A stretch of DNA of 21,315 nt. Source: Amoebophrya sp. AT5.2. Lineage: Eukaryota > Sar > Dinophyceae > Syndiniales > Amoebophryaceae. The stretch spans positions 1-21,315 of the forward strand of contig RXOD01004505.1 in NCBI GenBank assembly GCA_005223375.1, read 5' to 3'. Positions 9,779 to 18,342 of this stretch are shown piece after piece; within the stretch, counting starts at the first letter, position 1, and every line of letters starts with the position of its first letter. The translations under genes were made by a program, and so were the position numbers. The notes below the pieces were generated by a model. The model did not search any database. It saw only the letters and a program-made list of their open reading frames with translations, and had not been told where the DNA came from.

Positions 9779-10212
9779 TAGCCTCGTGGCACCAGTACAG
9801 TCGTGAAAACATTCATGTCGGAGCTTGTGATAGATACCGTCGCATTCTGATCATCAGAGAGATACGAAGAGACGGCAACTGTTATGGAGAGCATGCTCGA
9901 GGGTCCTGGTATCGACGTGGAGTGCGTTGTATTGTCGCGATCTAAAAAAGTAATCGAATGGTAACCCCGAGAGTCTGTGCATCATGTTGGAGGGTATCGT
10001 CGCAAAAGTAGCAAAAAAAGACGGAGATCAGCGGCCAAGAGAAGACGACTGATAGTCACATTCCCGCATCTGTGCCTGGTCATCGGATGAGTCTGCTAGT
10101 CTGAAACTTGGCGAGACTAAGCCATACAAGAATTGGAAGCGCTTTTCAATGGAAGCACCAAAAGGCTGGATCTACTACATGCCCGGTCGTTCGGGATAAC
10201 GGACAGGAAGAA

Positions 10213-13200
10213 TTAGCCATAAGTTTCCGCGGCCTTGAAGGTCTTCAATGACTTCGGATCGACCGGTGGGTCGCAGTTGCAAACTTTCCATTCAGATTCG
10301 TGCGCCAAACGCCTGGCCGCATAGATCTGCGAGCACTTCCACATCTGGTGTCCCGACACTTGCTCCCCCCCGTCTTCCTTCGTCCAGCACTTTTGGTCCC
10401 GCCAAAACCCGCAGAAACGCTGCTTCTTGGATGCGTCGACGATCAGATGGGTCGTATTTCCTAGCACCCGGCTGCGGTTCATGCACGTCATGTCGTTGGA
10501 CAGGGAGAAGTAGAATCGCGGGCCCTGGCTCGTCACCCACATGCGCCGACCATACCCGATCTTCTTGGTGCCGCAGCCGATGCAGTGAATGGCCAGCACC
10601 TTCCTGCGGTCGCGGGCGTGGTTTGTGACGAGGTCGACGTCTTGGCACCAGAACTTGGATTTGGATTCGTTGTACTGCTTCAGGCCGTCGCCTTTGCTGA
10701 AGAACTCGCGCAGGTCTTGCTCATCGCGGCGCACGCTCTCCTCCTCCTCGTCGAAGACGCCGAGACCGTCGTCGACGACCTCCAGATCCTGCTCGATTTC
10801 TTCTTGGGGGACGGCAGTGCCGTCGAGACGTACCTGGAGGAAAGGTTAATTCAAAACATAAACGACTACCGGACACAGAAATGCAAGATGTGACTGGTAC
10901 CACCTGAGAGACTCTTCACGAAACCGAGCCTGAAAATATGAGCGAGAGCTGCGCCGTTGGGTCGACGTTTCAACTACCCCGACTGAAAATCATGGTTTTT
11001 GACCACGCGCCACGCGCCGAAGCTGTGTCTGATACCAGAGTCGCGGCCTCTTTGCCTTGTTCCCCTTTCCACGCCTGCGGATCACCTGCGGCCAGCATCT
11101 TGTCGAGGTTGCGTTTCAGCTGCGCCTGCGTCGGGGCCTTGCGGACGCTTGTCTTTTTGTCGTCGCCGCCCGCTCCGCCGAGAATGTTGATCTTCGGTTT
11201 TTCCGCCGCGTCAGCGCTTTCCGCCACCGTCTTTTTCAACGCGAGCGCGACGGCCTGGATCGTCGCAGTCATCGTTACCTCGAACCGGCCCGCGACAGCT
11301 GCTGACGCGTCCGCAGCAAACTTCTTGTAAAAGCCGCGGCGACACAGAAGCTCCGTGGCGTCGCGTTTGCCCAACATGAGGAGGTAGCGTAGAGGAGCTC
11401 GGTGCACATGGTCGCTTTCGGCAGCTTGATTTTTTGAAAGATCTCCGCCCACGAATCGTAGTCAATGTCATCGACGACCAGCCGCTCGCTGAACTGCAGC
11501 CGCACGTCCTCTAGGGTGTGTTCGGACAGGTTGAGCCCGTTCTGCTCCCAATCCTCCAGAGCCCGTCGAGCACTCTTCTCCGCTTCTTTGTCCGCTTCCT
11601 TTTCCGACTCCTTCGCCGCCTGCTGCTTGATTTGCTTCGCCACCGCTTGTTTCTCTTTGAACTCTTTGTCCGCCTGGAGCAGGGGGTGCTTGCCCTGCTT
11701 TCCCTTTTCCTTGTCCGCCATGACCTTCTGCAGTGTTTGCAGGTACTTATCGCGATCCTGATGCGTCGGCTTCATTTTCTTGCCGTACAGAATGGGACTC
11801 TGCCGCATTCTCTCCTGTTGCTCGGCGATGATTTCCTCCATCTTCGGCGTGTATTTGATCGGCTGCTTTTCTACCGCCTTCTTTTCAGGCACCGCGAGCG
11901 AGGACGTGGCGTACTCTTTCTTCAGCCGCCGATCGAAAGCCGCGCGGTCGCGCTCGAAAATGAAGTCATCGTCGACGAGTACGCGCAAACGAATCGGCTC
12001 CTCGATCACGATCTGTTTGCAGAGGTCCCACAGAAGCGCCTTGATCGCAACATTTTTTCCCTCCACCCACACGCTCTCGATTCCGAGACTGTTCTTCAAA
12101 GCAGCTTCCAAGAGGACGGCCTGGTTCTCGTCCGGGTCTGGCACCACGATCTCGTGGCTTCCGGTTACTGAAAACTGGTACCGGGCTGAGGTCATCACCT
12201 TGATCGTGACGTCACCCTCGGCCGTAGGAAGAACACCATCGACGATGCGGTCACACGCCATGAACAGCGCTTTTTGCTTCGAGTCCTTGGCGCGCATCGT
12301 GGTGGGGAAAGGATACGAGTAGGCGACCGGTTTCATCCACGGATGCAGGTGCATCTGCTTGGTGTCGTTTGCGGTTCTCTTGTACTTCGGCATCAGAAAA
12401 TCCCCCAGCGCTGTTGGTGTCGTTTGTGGTTCTTACTAAGACCGAGGAACGTCAGCACTCACCCTGCAGTGTATCAATACCGTAGAGAAAACCTGAAATA
12501 GTATGCGTATACCACTGCCATGCCGCAACGCCTTCCCCTTCACTTCGTCTTGCAAGTCAAAATCCCGCATGTCCTCTCCGTCAACCTCCATCGCGTCCGG
12601 GTTAACTTTCTCGGTCGGCGCAACGCTCATGTCTCCATCGCTGTCAGTCTCTGCGTCCTGCTTCGCTGAAAAACTTTCAAGGGGCCTGAGATGGGCGCAG
12701 TAGATTACGTTCAGAAGCAGCTGCGTCTCGTACACCTGGACACACACCTTCTCATGCGTCTTCGTGTCCTTCACCTGCAAAACCGTCGGCCGATTGACGC
12801 GGCGATTTTTCTGAATCAATCCCTCCGCCAGGATGCACAGCAAGTTCGCGCTTTTCATCTGCCGATCGACACGCGGCCCGGTAGACGTAAAGAAAGACGT
12901 CCGCTCATCGGCCAAAAACTCCGCCGTCATCTGGTGCGTCAGCAAACCGACCTCGAACGAAAAATCCAAAAACTTCGCGAGAGTCTCGGGGGTCATTTGG
13001 TGGTCGTCCTTTGACAAATTGCAGAGCGAAACAATCGCCTTCCGCAGCGCATCCTCCTGCTGAGACGGGCCCTTGGACTGGAAGTTTTCCTTCTCGCCCC
13101 AACTCTGGGCAACGTTCATCAGGTGGCCCGAACTTCCCTCCACGACGCCGTCCTCAATCATGCAGCAAAACTCGAAGAAGCGGGTCGGATCCACGAGGCC

Positions 13201-16200
13201 TGGGTTGTTGGCTTCGAACGTTCTGCCGCGCGGCCACAGGTGCTTCTCGATCTGGTCCACCGTGGCCACTTTGCCTGGCTCCGTATCCGGCAGACGCATC
13301 GGCTGCCAGCCATCGAGCGCCGAGAAAGACTCCTTCACCCCCTTTCCGGCGATGCTTCCGAGCGGGTTCCGAATCTTGTTCCACGGCAGCCACTGCGGCG
13401 AGAGCACTTCGTAAAAGTGCCACGGAATGTTCTGTGAAGTGTTGCAGGTAGCTGTCAGGAACGTAAGTCACGGAATGCAGCAGGACCATCGAGTTTAGCA
13501 AAGTATTTTATTTGGAACTAAAAATCAAAGTACGCCGGCGAGGACTCCGCTGCAGTTCGCCTTCTGCCCAGCTTTGGTTAGTTTTCCGCCCCGTGCCTCG
13601 ACGGGTCTTGTGGTGCGCGGATTCGCCTTGTTCCACTTCGTGATGAGGTCCTCCGCATCCTTGTACTTTCCCACGAAGAGCAAGTACGTCACCTTTTTCA
13701 CCAGGTGGTACTTGTACGAGAACAGCAGCGCGCGGAGAAGTGCAGCTGCATGCGGTGCCGTGGAATTTTTGCGGATGAACTCGATGCGCCGCGCCACGCG
13801 CGTTTCGTACTGAGCAGGCGCCTCGAGGTACGTCTGGGAGAAAGACGTGTGCATCGGAATCAAGATGGGTCCACAGCCGAGCTCGTCTCGGCGCTCGTCC
13901 GTCAGGGCGGTTCCGTCGGTGAGGCACATGGAGTAGAAGTACGGGGGAAGCAGTGCGGCCATGATTCCAGTATCGCTACCGCAATACTTTTCCGGGTCCT
14001 CGAGTATGTCGCGGATGACGTTGCTTCGCGCTCCTCCCTGCAGCGGCGCCATCTTCTTCAGATCCTCGACCTTCAGATCGGTGTTCCCCTTCAGTCCATA
14101 CATCAGGATGCGCTGCGTGCGCGCCATACGCTGCCGGTGAGTGGCTTGGTACACCGCTGTGATCTGGTTGTGGATATGGGGATAAACTGATTGAAAGCAA
14201 TTGAAACCTACCCGGAAAACTATTTCCATCACAAAGATCTATTCGCCAACTAGCGCACCGCTTCCCACTGGCGGCCATACAGGCCCGCCAAAATGCTGGC
14301 GTCGACAAGCTTCGAGACACGATCGCAACGCTGGTCCAGCGGCAAGCGGCGCACTTTTTCCATCTCGCTCAACATGCACGGAAACATCGAGTAGAAGGAC
14401 TGCTGCGCCATCAAATTGATGCGGGTAGCGCAGATGTTCACGTGGTGGAATAAGAGCGGCACTTTCATCGAACGGGCGACAATGTGGATCTTCGCCATTG
14501 ACAGCGGGTCGCGAAACAAATTCCAGCAGACGCACACGAAGTTCTCCAGGTCGGCTTTTTCTTTCTCCGACTGTTTCTTTTCGATCGCAGCCGCGAGGTC
14601 AGCCTCCGCAGCCGTTTTCGGTGTCTCGGTCGGGCGCTTGGAGCCGTCCGCCGCCTTTTGAAACTTGGCTGATTTGTCGCCGGCGAGCTCCGCAGCTACC
14701 TGTCCGCGGAGCACTTCTGTGATTGACGGACGCTCCTCCACCTCCTCGCGCTCGCTCCATTTGACCTCCGCCGTGTCCTCTTCGTCATCGCTTCCAAAAT
14801 CGTTGAAGCGGACGTCTTTCATACCTGAGAATACAAGTATGATAAAAAAGAGGCGCCATTGATCGGGAAACAATATGATTTTTAACAAGCAGTACTTAGT
14901 TTCCGCGCGTCCACTTGTTCCTGGAACTCCTTCAAGACGAGCGTCATGTCCACACTATCGTGCACACGGTGCACGAGCTTCGGAAACTGCTTGTCGGGAA
15001 CAAGTTTCTGACGAGCGCCGACGCCTACCAGCTCGGGCTTCTCAATCCGCACCTGGGTATCGAACAGAAACATCAGATCCATCTCGTGCGCGGAAGCAAA
15101 TTCCGCCGCTTCAGCGTTTTTCATCCAGCGCTTGCTTTGCGCAAAATCCGGAATGCTACTGCGCACGTCGCACAGTCGCTTTCTGAACCCGTTCAGCGCT
15201 CCCCCGGTCATCGGCACGCCTACGTGCTTCTCGAGCTCGTCCTTGAAGTCGCTGAGTAGTTCCGCCAGCTTCTGGTCATCGGCACCCATCAGCGCGCCGA
15301 TCAGGTCGCCAGACTTGCTTCGCTGCGACTTACCTGCCACCGTCGCCCACTTCACGAAGCGTTGCAGTGCAGCTGGCAGCAGCCAAGCGGTGCACGCCAG
15401 ATGATCTCTGTTCTCGCGGTGCGGCGGATCCCACCATGGATGGCACTTGAAACCCTCCACGAGGTAGAAGAGGAAAATTTGCCGTTGCGCGCTCCCAAAA
15501 TCGCACCCGAAGAAAACCCCGAAATCCACGAAGGCTTCGCCGACGAAGAGGAGTTTGTTGAGCTTTTGAATCAGCGCTGCTTGCGTCAGGCAGCTGTTCA
15601 CTTCTTTCTTCACTTGTGCATCCTGTTGGCAGTGGAAATCTCGCTTGATCACCGCGTCCAAATCCTTGGAGGTGACCTTCGCTTCAAACATCGCCGGGAC
15701 GGGGAAGTCCGCATACGTGCCGTAGACGTTCGATCGAGTGACGGACTGGATCAGCTCCGCCCCTACCTCGCGCACGCCATCGGAGTAAAAGCCGATCGGT
15801 GTGTCGAACAGCTCCTCGCGATCCTGTCCGCATCGAGTGATCTTCTGCGACATGCACTCGATGAGATGGCCGTGCGCAAGGGCCATGCGCGCCTTTTTCT
15901 TCTGCGCCGCCGAAGCTGCCGGGTCCCCCAAAGGCGAAAGTCGTTCCTCGTACGAGAGAGACGGCCGGCCGCGCTCATTCACGAACTCCTCCGGTCGGTC
16001 CGCCGGCTTTGCGCGGAGCCAACCGGAAATATATACAAGTACATCACACCAGCTGCAATTCGCACGCAGCGACTCAATTTCATGCAGCACGTCAATGCGT
16101 TACCTCCTTTGAGCTTGATGGCTGAGTCAGGGTGAATCATCTTGATCATCGTGTTCGTTGTGAATGTGGCCATCTCGTCAAGGAGCGAGGAACTTCCCCA

Positions 16201-17411
16201 CTCGGTCACCCAGGCAACCGCTTGATGCCAGGAAACCTCCTTCTGCTGCTTCTTGAACTCTGTTCAGTGTTTTTTTGGGTAGTTCTCACTTCTGGAGTTG
16301 AAGAGTCCGGCGCTCTCACTTCTGGAATTGAAGAAATGAATTTACAAAAAATGATTTACGCTTATCCTGGGAAGGTGTCAAAATAAATTCATTTCTTCTA
16401 ATCGATCGAATCACGTTGCAGAACGTCGCCAGCCAATGAAGCAGGCATCCGGAACAGTCATCCGGAACGGTTCCCGTTTTTAAAGAAATGAATTGAAGAA
16501 ATGTTTGAAGAAATGAATAAAAGTCATCGATTTCTCGATGAAATAATTCATTTCTTCAAACATTTTTCTAAATATATTCACGCGCCACATTGGGTCACAA
16601 AGACAAGCTCGCCAGGAGTTCAAGAAGTGGACTTTGAAGAAATGAATTTAGAAAAAATGATTTACGCGTAGGGGGGAAAGGTGGTGAAATAAATTCATTT
16701 CTTCTAATCGAACGAATTACGTTGCAGAACGTCGCGATGGATTGCTCCCGCCTGCACCATCTCCTCAAACTTGGTCTTCGTGACTCCGCACGGACCTGGC
16801 CCCATACACTTGACTCCGAACCGAACCGAAATGACGAACGTTCCCTGGATCTGGACCAACGGCTCCAGCAACAGGTGGACGTGTAGCGAGCCAAAAGCGT
16901 TGCACTGGTCGTCGTCCATCTTGCGATACTGGCGCGCTTTCTGCATCCGCAGCTGCGCGCATTCGAGAAACATCCTGACCGAGATCAGGTCTTCGCCCGC
17001 GCCGTCGACGTGGCTGTAGAAGATTTGGCCTTGGAGGCATTTCTGGTTGGAGAGGCGTCCTCGCGAAAGCGTTTGCTTCCAGCTGACCCAGTAGTTCTTG
17101 CTGCCGAAGTTGGGCGGCGTGCTGTTTTTCCCCTGCTCGAAGACCTCGGCGAGAATCTTGGCAGCAACGTGGCGGTTCTGGTAGAGAGAGGTAGGGCCCT
17201 CCATCTGCAGATAGTCGGCGCCCAGCTCTTTTGAGCGTGTGCGGATTGTTTTCAAGTCCGCCACGGCGCAGCCAAAAATCAGCGGGCAGAAGTTGATGTA
17301 AACCGTGGACGTGCTGGATTGAGTGTGCATTTCGTAGTGAAGGCTCGTCTGGTTCTTGGAACAAGACAGGTGCCACGAACGGCCCGTCTTGTAGTCTTTG
17401 TGATGCTGCAT
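10213..17411 (-). CDS. Gene B: large multi-exon protein of unknown function
   Basis: Proposed exons are 17411-16721, 16259-16091, 16052-14896, 14824-14259, 14163-13534, 13431-12513, 12410-11376, 11301-11036 and 10833-10213. All joins are GT-AG and phase-matched, giving 6,054 bases and 2,017 residues. The joins from exon 3 to exon 7, and exon 1 to 2, are well supported. The exon 2/3, 7/8 and 8/9 joins are one choice among several. I recognise no family. Visible features: a Cys- and aromatic-rich exon 1; an acidic patch (SDDEED) at the start of exon 4; mostly helical-looking sequence in exons 3-6; a Lys/Glu/Gln-rich coiled-coil-like stretch from about 11560 to 11780; and a C-terminal exon with about nine Cys, including HCIGCG and CNC, which may bind metal. 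No signal peptide or membrane span is evident. The start at 17411 is the first Met of exon 1 and an upstream exon cannot be excluded. It might in principle be two genes. Confidence 0.72.
10834..11035 (-). other. Candidate intron 8 of gene B (202 bases)
   Basis: The donor GTATCAGA after CTG and the acceptor TTTCCTCCAG before GTA CGT are both phase 0. The same donor octamer GTATCAGA is used in gene D at 21125. Other donors nearby (GTGGCG, GTAGTT) give other phases. The acceptor with its pyrimidine tract is firmer than the donor. Confidence 0.5.
11302..11375 (-). other. Candidate intron 7 of gene B, or frame break (74 bases)
   Basis: The exon 7 frame fades near 11390 and a second minus frame, which looks clearly coding, takes over. 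A phase 1 GT-AG intron, donor GTTGGG and acceptor GCGTCAG, would join them. It would, however, remove protein-like sequence (around RDATELLCRRGFYKKF). A one-base indel near 11380-11400, genuine or from assembly, explains the data at least as well. Confidence 0.35.
12411..12512 (-). other. Intron 6 of gene B (102 bases)
   Basis: Donor GTATACGC and acceptor CACCAACAG, phase 1 on both sides. The join reads His-Gly-Ser-Ala-Leu-Gly-Asp-Phe-Leu and keeps both flanking reading frames open for hundreds of codons. Confidence 0.7.
13432..13533 (-). other. Intron 5 of gene B (102 bases)
   Basis: Donor GTACTTTG after GGC and acceptor ACACTTCACAG before AAC ATT CCG, phase 0 on both sides. The flanking exons are 630 and 919 bases and open throughout. 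A nearer TTTTTAG is less suitable because that frame stops soon after. Confidence 0.7.
14164..14258 (-). other. Intron 4 of gene B (95 bases)
   Basis: Donor GTGCGCTA after GCG and acceptor ATCCACAACCAG before ATC ACA, phase 0 on both sides. It joins two strongly coding-looking segments in different frames. Confidence 0.68.
14825..14895 (-). other. Intron 3 of gene B (71 bases)
   Basis: Donor GTACTGCT and acceptor TTGTATTCTCAG, phase 1 on both sides, forming a Ser codon (A|GT). The intron is AT-rich with a pyrimidine tract before the AG. Confidence 0.78.
16053..16090 (-). other. Candidate intron 2 of gene B (38 bases)
   Basis: Exon 2 and exon 3 are both open and protein-like but lie in different frames. 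The only nearby canonical, phase-matched solution I found is donor GTGCTGCA (phase 2) with acceptor GAATTGCAG, an intron of only 38 bases. The better-looking donor GTAACG at 16103 is phase 1 and would need an acceptor far inside exon 3. Boundaries are uncertain. Confidence 0.4.
16284..16334. repeat. Two 21-base direct repeats in intron 1 of gene B
   Basis: TCTCACTTCTGG(A)(G/A)TTGAAGA occurs at 16284-16304 and 16314-16334 with one mismatch and a 30-base period. The second copy runs into the left arm of the inner 100-base repeat, so this may be a trace of how the element grew. Confidence 0.75.
16330..16429. repeat. 100-base repeat, inner copy, with 15-bp inverted repeat
   Basis: It begins with GAAGAAATGAATTTA (16330-16344) and has the exact reverse complement at 16384-16398. 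It ends with a copy of the last 15 bases of exon 1 (minus strand GCGACGTTCTGCAAC) followed by donor-like GTGATTCG. It aligns without gaps to 16636-16735 with 12 differences by my count, about 88 percent identity. Confidence 0.85.
16446..16468. repeat. Direct repeat CATCCGGAAC
   Basis: CATCCGGAAC occurs at 16446-16455 and 16459-16468, between the inner 100-base repeat and the large hairpin. It is a short local duplication of unknown meaning. Confidence 0.65.
16499..16565. repeat. 67-base hairpin with perfect 20-base arms
   Basis: The arms AAATGTTTGAAGAAATGAAT (16499-16518) and its exact reverse complement (16546-16565) enclose a second stem, TCATCGA (16524-16530) with TCGATGA (16535-16541), around a TTTC loop. 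The arms share the core GAAGAAATGAAT with the inverted repeats on either side, so all belong to one repeat family. It lies in intron 1 of gene B. Confidence 0.88.
16636..16735. repeat. 100-base repeat, outer copy, spanning the exon 1 donor
   Basis: It has the same structure as the inner copy: arm GAAGAAATGAATTTA at 16636-16650, reverse complement at 16690-16704, then the real donor GTAATTCG and the last 15 bases of exon 1 (16721-16735). This copy therefore overlaps coding sequence, whereas the inner copy is wholly intronic. Confidence 0.85.
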
Positions 17412-18342
17412 CTTTTGGGTGTTGAAATAATTATCGCGCTCCAGTATCGATCGGCGTAACGAAGCACAAAAATAGAAACTACTACACAGCTAGAGGCTAT
17501 GACCCACACCAGGGCCCCGCACCTCCTACAACCATTTGATGCAGGATGATTCCAGAGATGAAAGGAATGAAAAACGAGAGTGAGCGCACAGCAGCAAGTC
17601 TATATATTCTAAGTGGCGTCCTACTTTAAGTAGCTTTGCGCCGCTGCGGTTTTGCGTCGCTTTTTGCGCACAGCTTTGCTCCTTTTGATGAGCAGCACCC
17701 TTTGAGTCTTTTGCCGAACAGCGCCACACCTTCTGCAGAGCACCACTGCGAACCACGGCCCGAAAAAATGTTGCCGCTAACTCATTCGCTGACGTCATGA
17801 ATAGCGATCGATGTCCGTGTGGTTTTTAAAGCATTGATGCCAAAAAAGTCTGGTGGTATGCTTTGGAACCCTAGTGAACGGGCAAAAAACCTAGTCATTG
17901 CATGTAGTTGCTCATGCGTCGACTCGGCGACGCCCACCAGAGGAAGTTGCATTTGCTTTTCCTCGAAAGATGTATGAGAAGAGTTTTAGGATGCCGTCTG
18001 CAGCTAGACAGTGTAGCGGTCATTCTTCGAGTCAGCTAGTGTTGTTGTCGATGAAAAGAAGTGAAAACAATATTCGTTGTTACCCCAGTAGTCAAGTTGT
18101 AAGTAATGTCCTATAGAAAGCATAAACGCAAATAGACTGAACACAACGTCAATGCGCTAGCCCCGAGCTGGCCTTCGGCGAGCTGAAGTCCTACCACCTC
18201 TGGAGCCCCAAAGCCAGAAGACCGATTCTGCTTTGGCGGCGACTCTCTGCAAGGCAAGTCCGCAAATGGAAACCATTTAGTATCTCGCTACAGAGTTCGT
18301 TCTTTCGATTGAAACACGACGACCCATCTTTACAGAAAGTCT
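17412..18342. other. Intergenic region between genes D and B
   Basis: This 0.9-kb gap should hold the 3' UTR of gene D and the 5' region of gene B. A possible TATA-like ATATATAG on the minus strand lies near 17599-17606, about 190 bases before the gene B start. A hairpin at 18208-18236 lies in the presumed gene D 3' UTR. ORFs at 17526-17798 (minus) and 17898-18116 (plus) have no family features. Confidence 0.5.
18208..18236. repeat. Hairpin downstream of gene D
   Basis: On the plus strand CCAAAGC-C-AGAA (18208-18219) pairs with TTCTGCTTTGG (18226-18236), an 11-bp stem with one bulged C and a six-base loop. It lies 107-135 bases past the stop of gene D, so it could be a 3' UTR structure or part of a small RNA. 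Neither is proven. Confidence 0.55.

Larger units (their letters stand above)
9173..10212. other. Intergenic region between genes B and A
   Basis: This 1.0-kb region should carry the 3' UTR of gene B and the 5' region of gene A. An AT-rich block at 9278-9303 lies 100-130 bases before the gene A start and contains GGATATTTTAA on the minus strand, a possible core-promoter or 5' UTR element. A 14-bp palindrome is at 9765-9778 and an 11-base direct repeat is at 9327-9363. Short minus-strand ORFs at 9272-9517 and 9292-9477 have no family features. Confidence 0.5.
16260..16720 (-). other. Intron 1 of gene B (461 bases) carrying inverted-repeat elements
   Basis: Donor GTAATTCG (from 16720) and acceptor CACTGAACAG (to 16260), phase 1 on both sides, giving a Gln codon (C|AG). 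It is much longer than the other introns of this gene and AT-rich. It contains two 100-base diverged repeats, a large hairpin and smaller direct repeats, listed separately. A second donor-like GTGATTCG at 16414 lies in the inner repeat copy. Confidence 0.72.

Noticed and set aside
16260..16720. CRISPR-like array or coding exon
   Set aside because: There are only two diverged 100-base copies with inverted arms in a eukaryotic intron, and stops occur in all frames.
10213..17411. Gene B as a translation initiation factor eIF3-like protein
   Set aside because: Charged and helical stretches suggested it, but the conserved PCI-type segments of eIF3c are not visible.
17526..17798. Minus-strand ORF as an upstream exon of gene B
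   Set aside because: No convincing donor and acceptor link it to 17411, and the sequence does not look coding.
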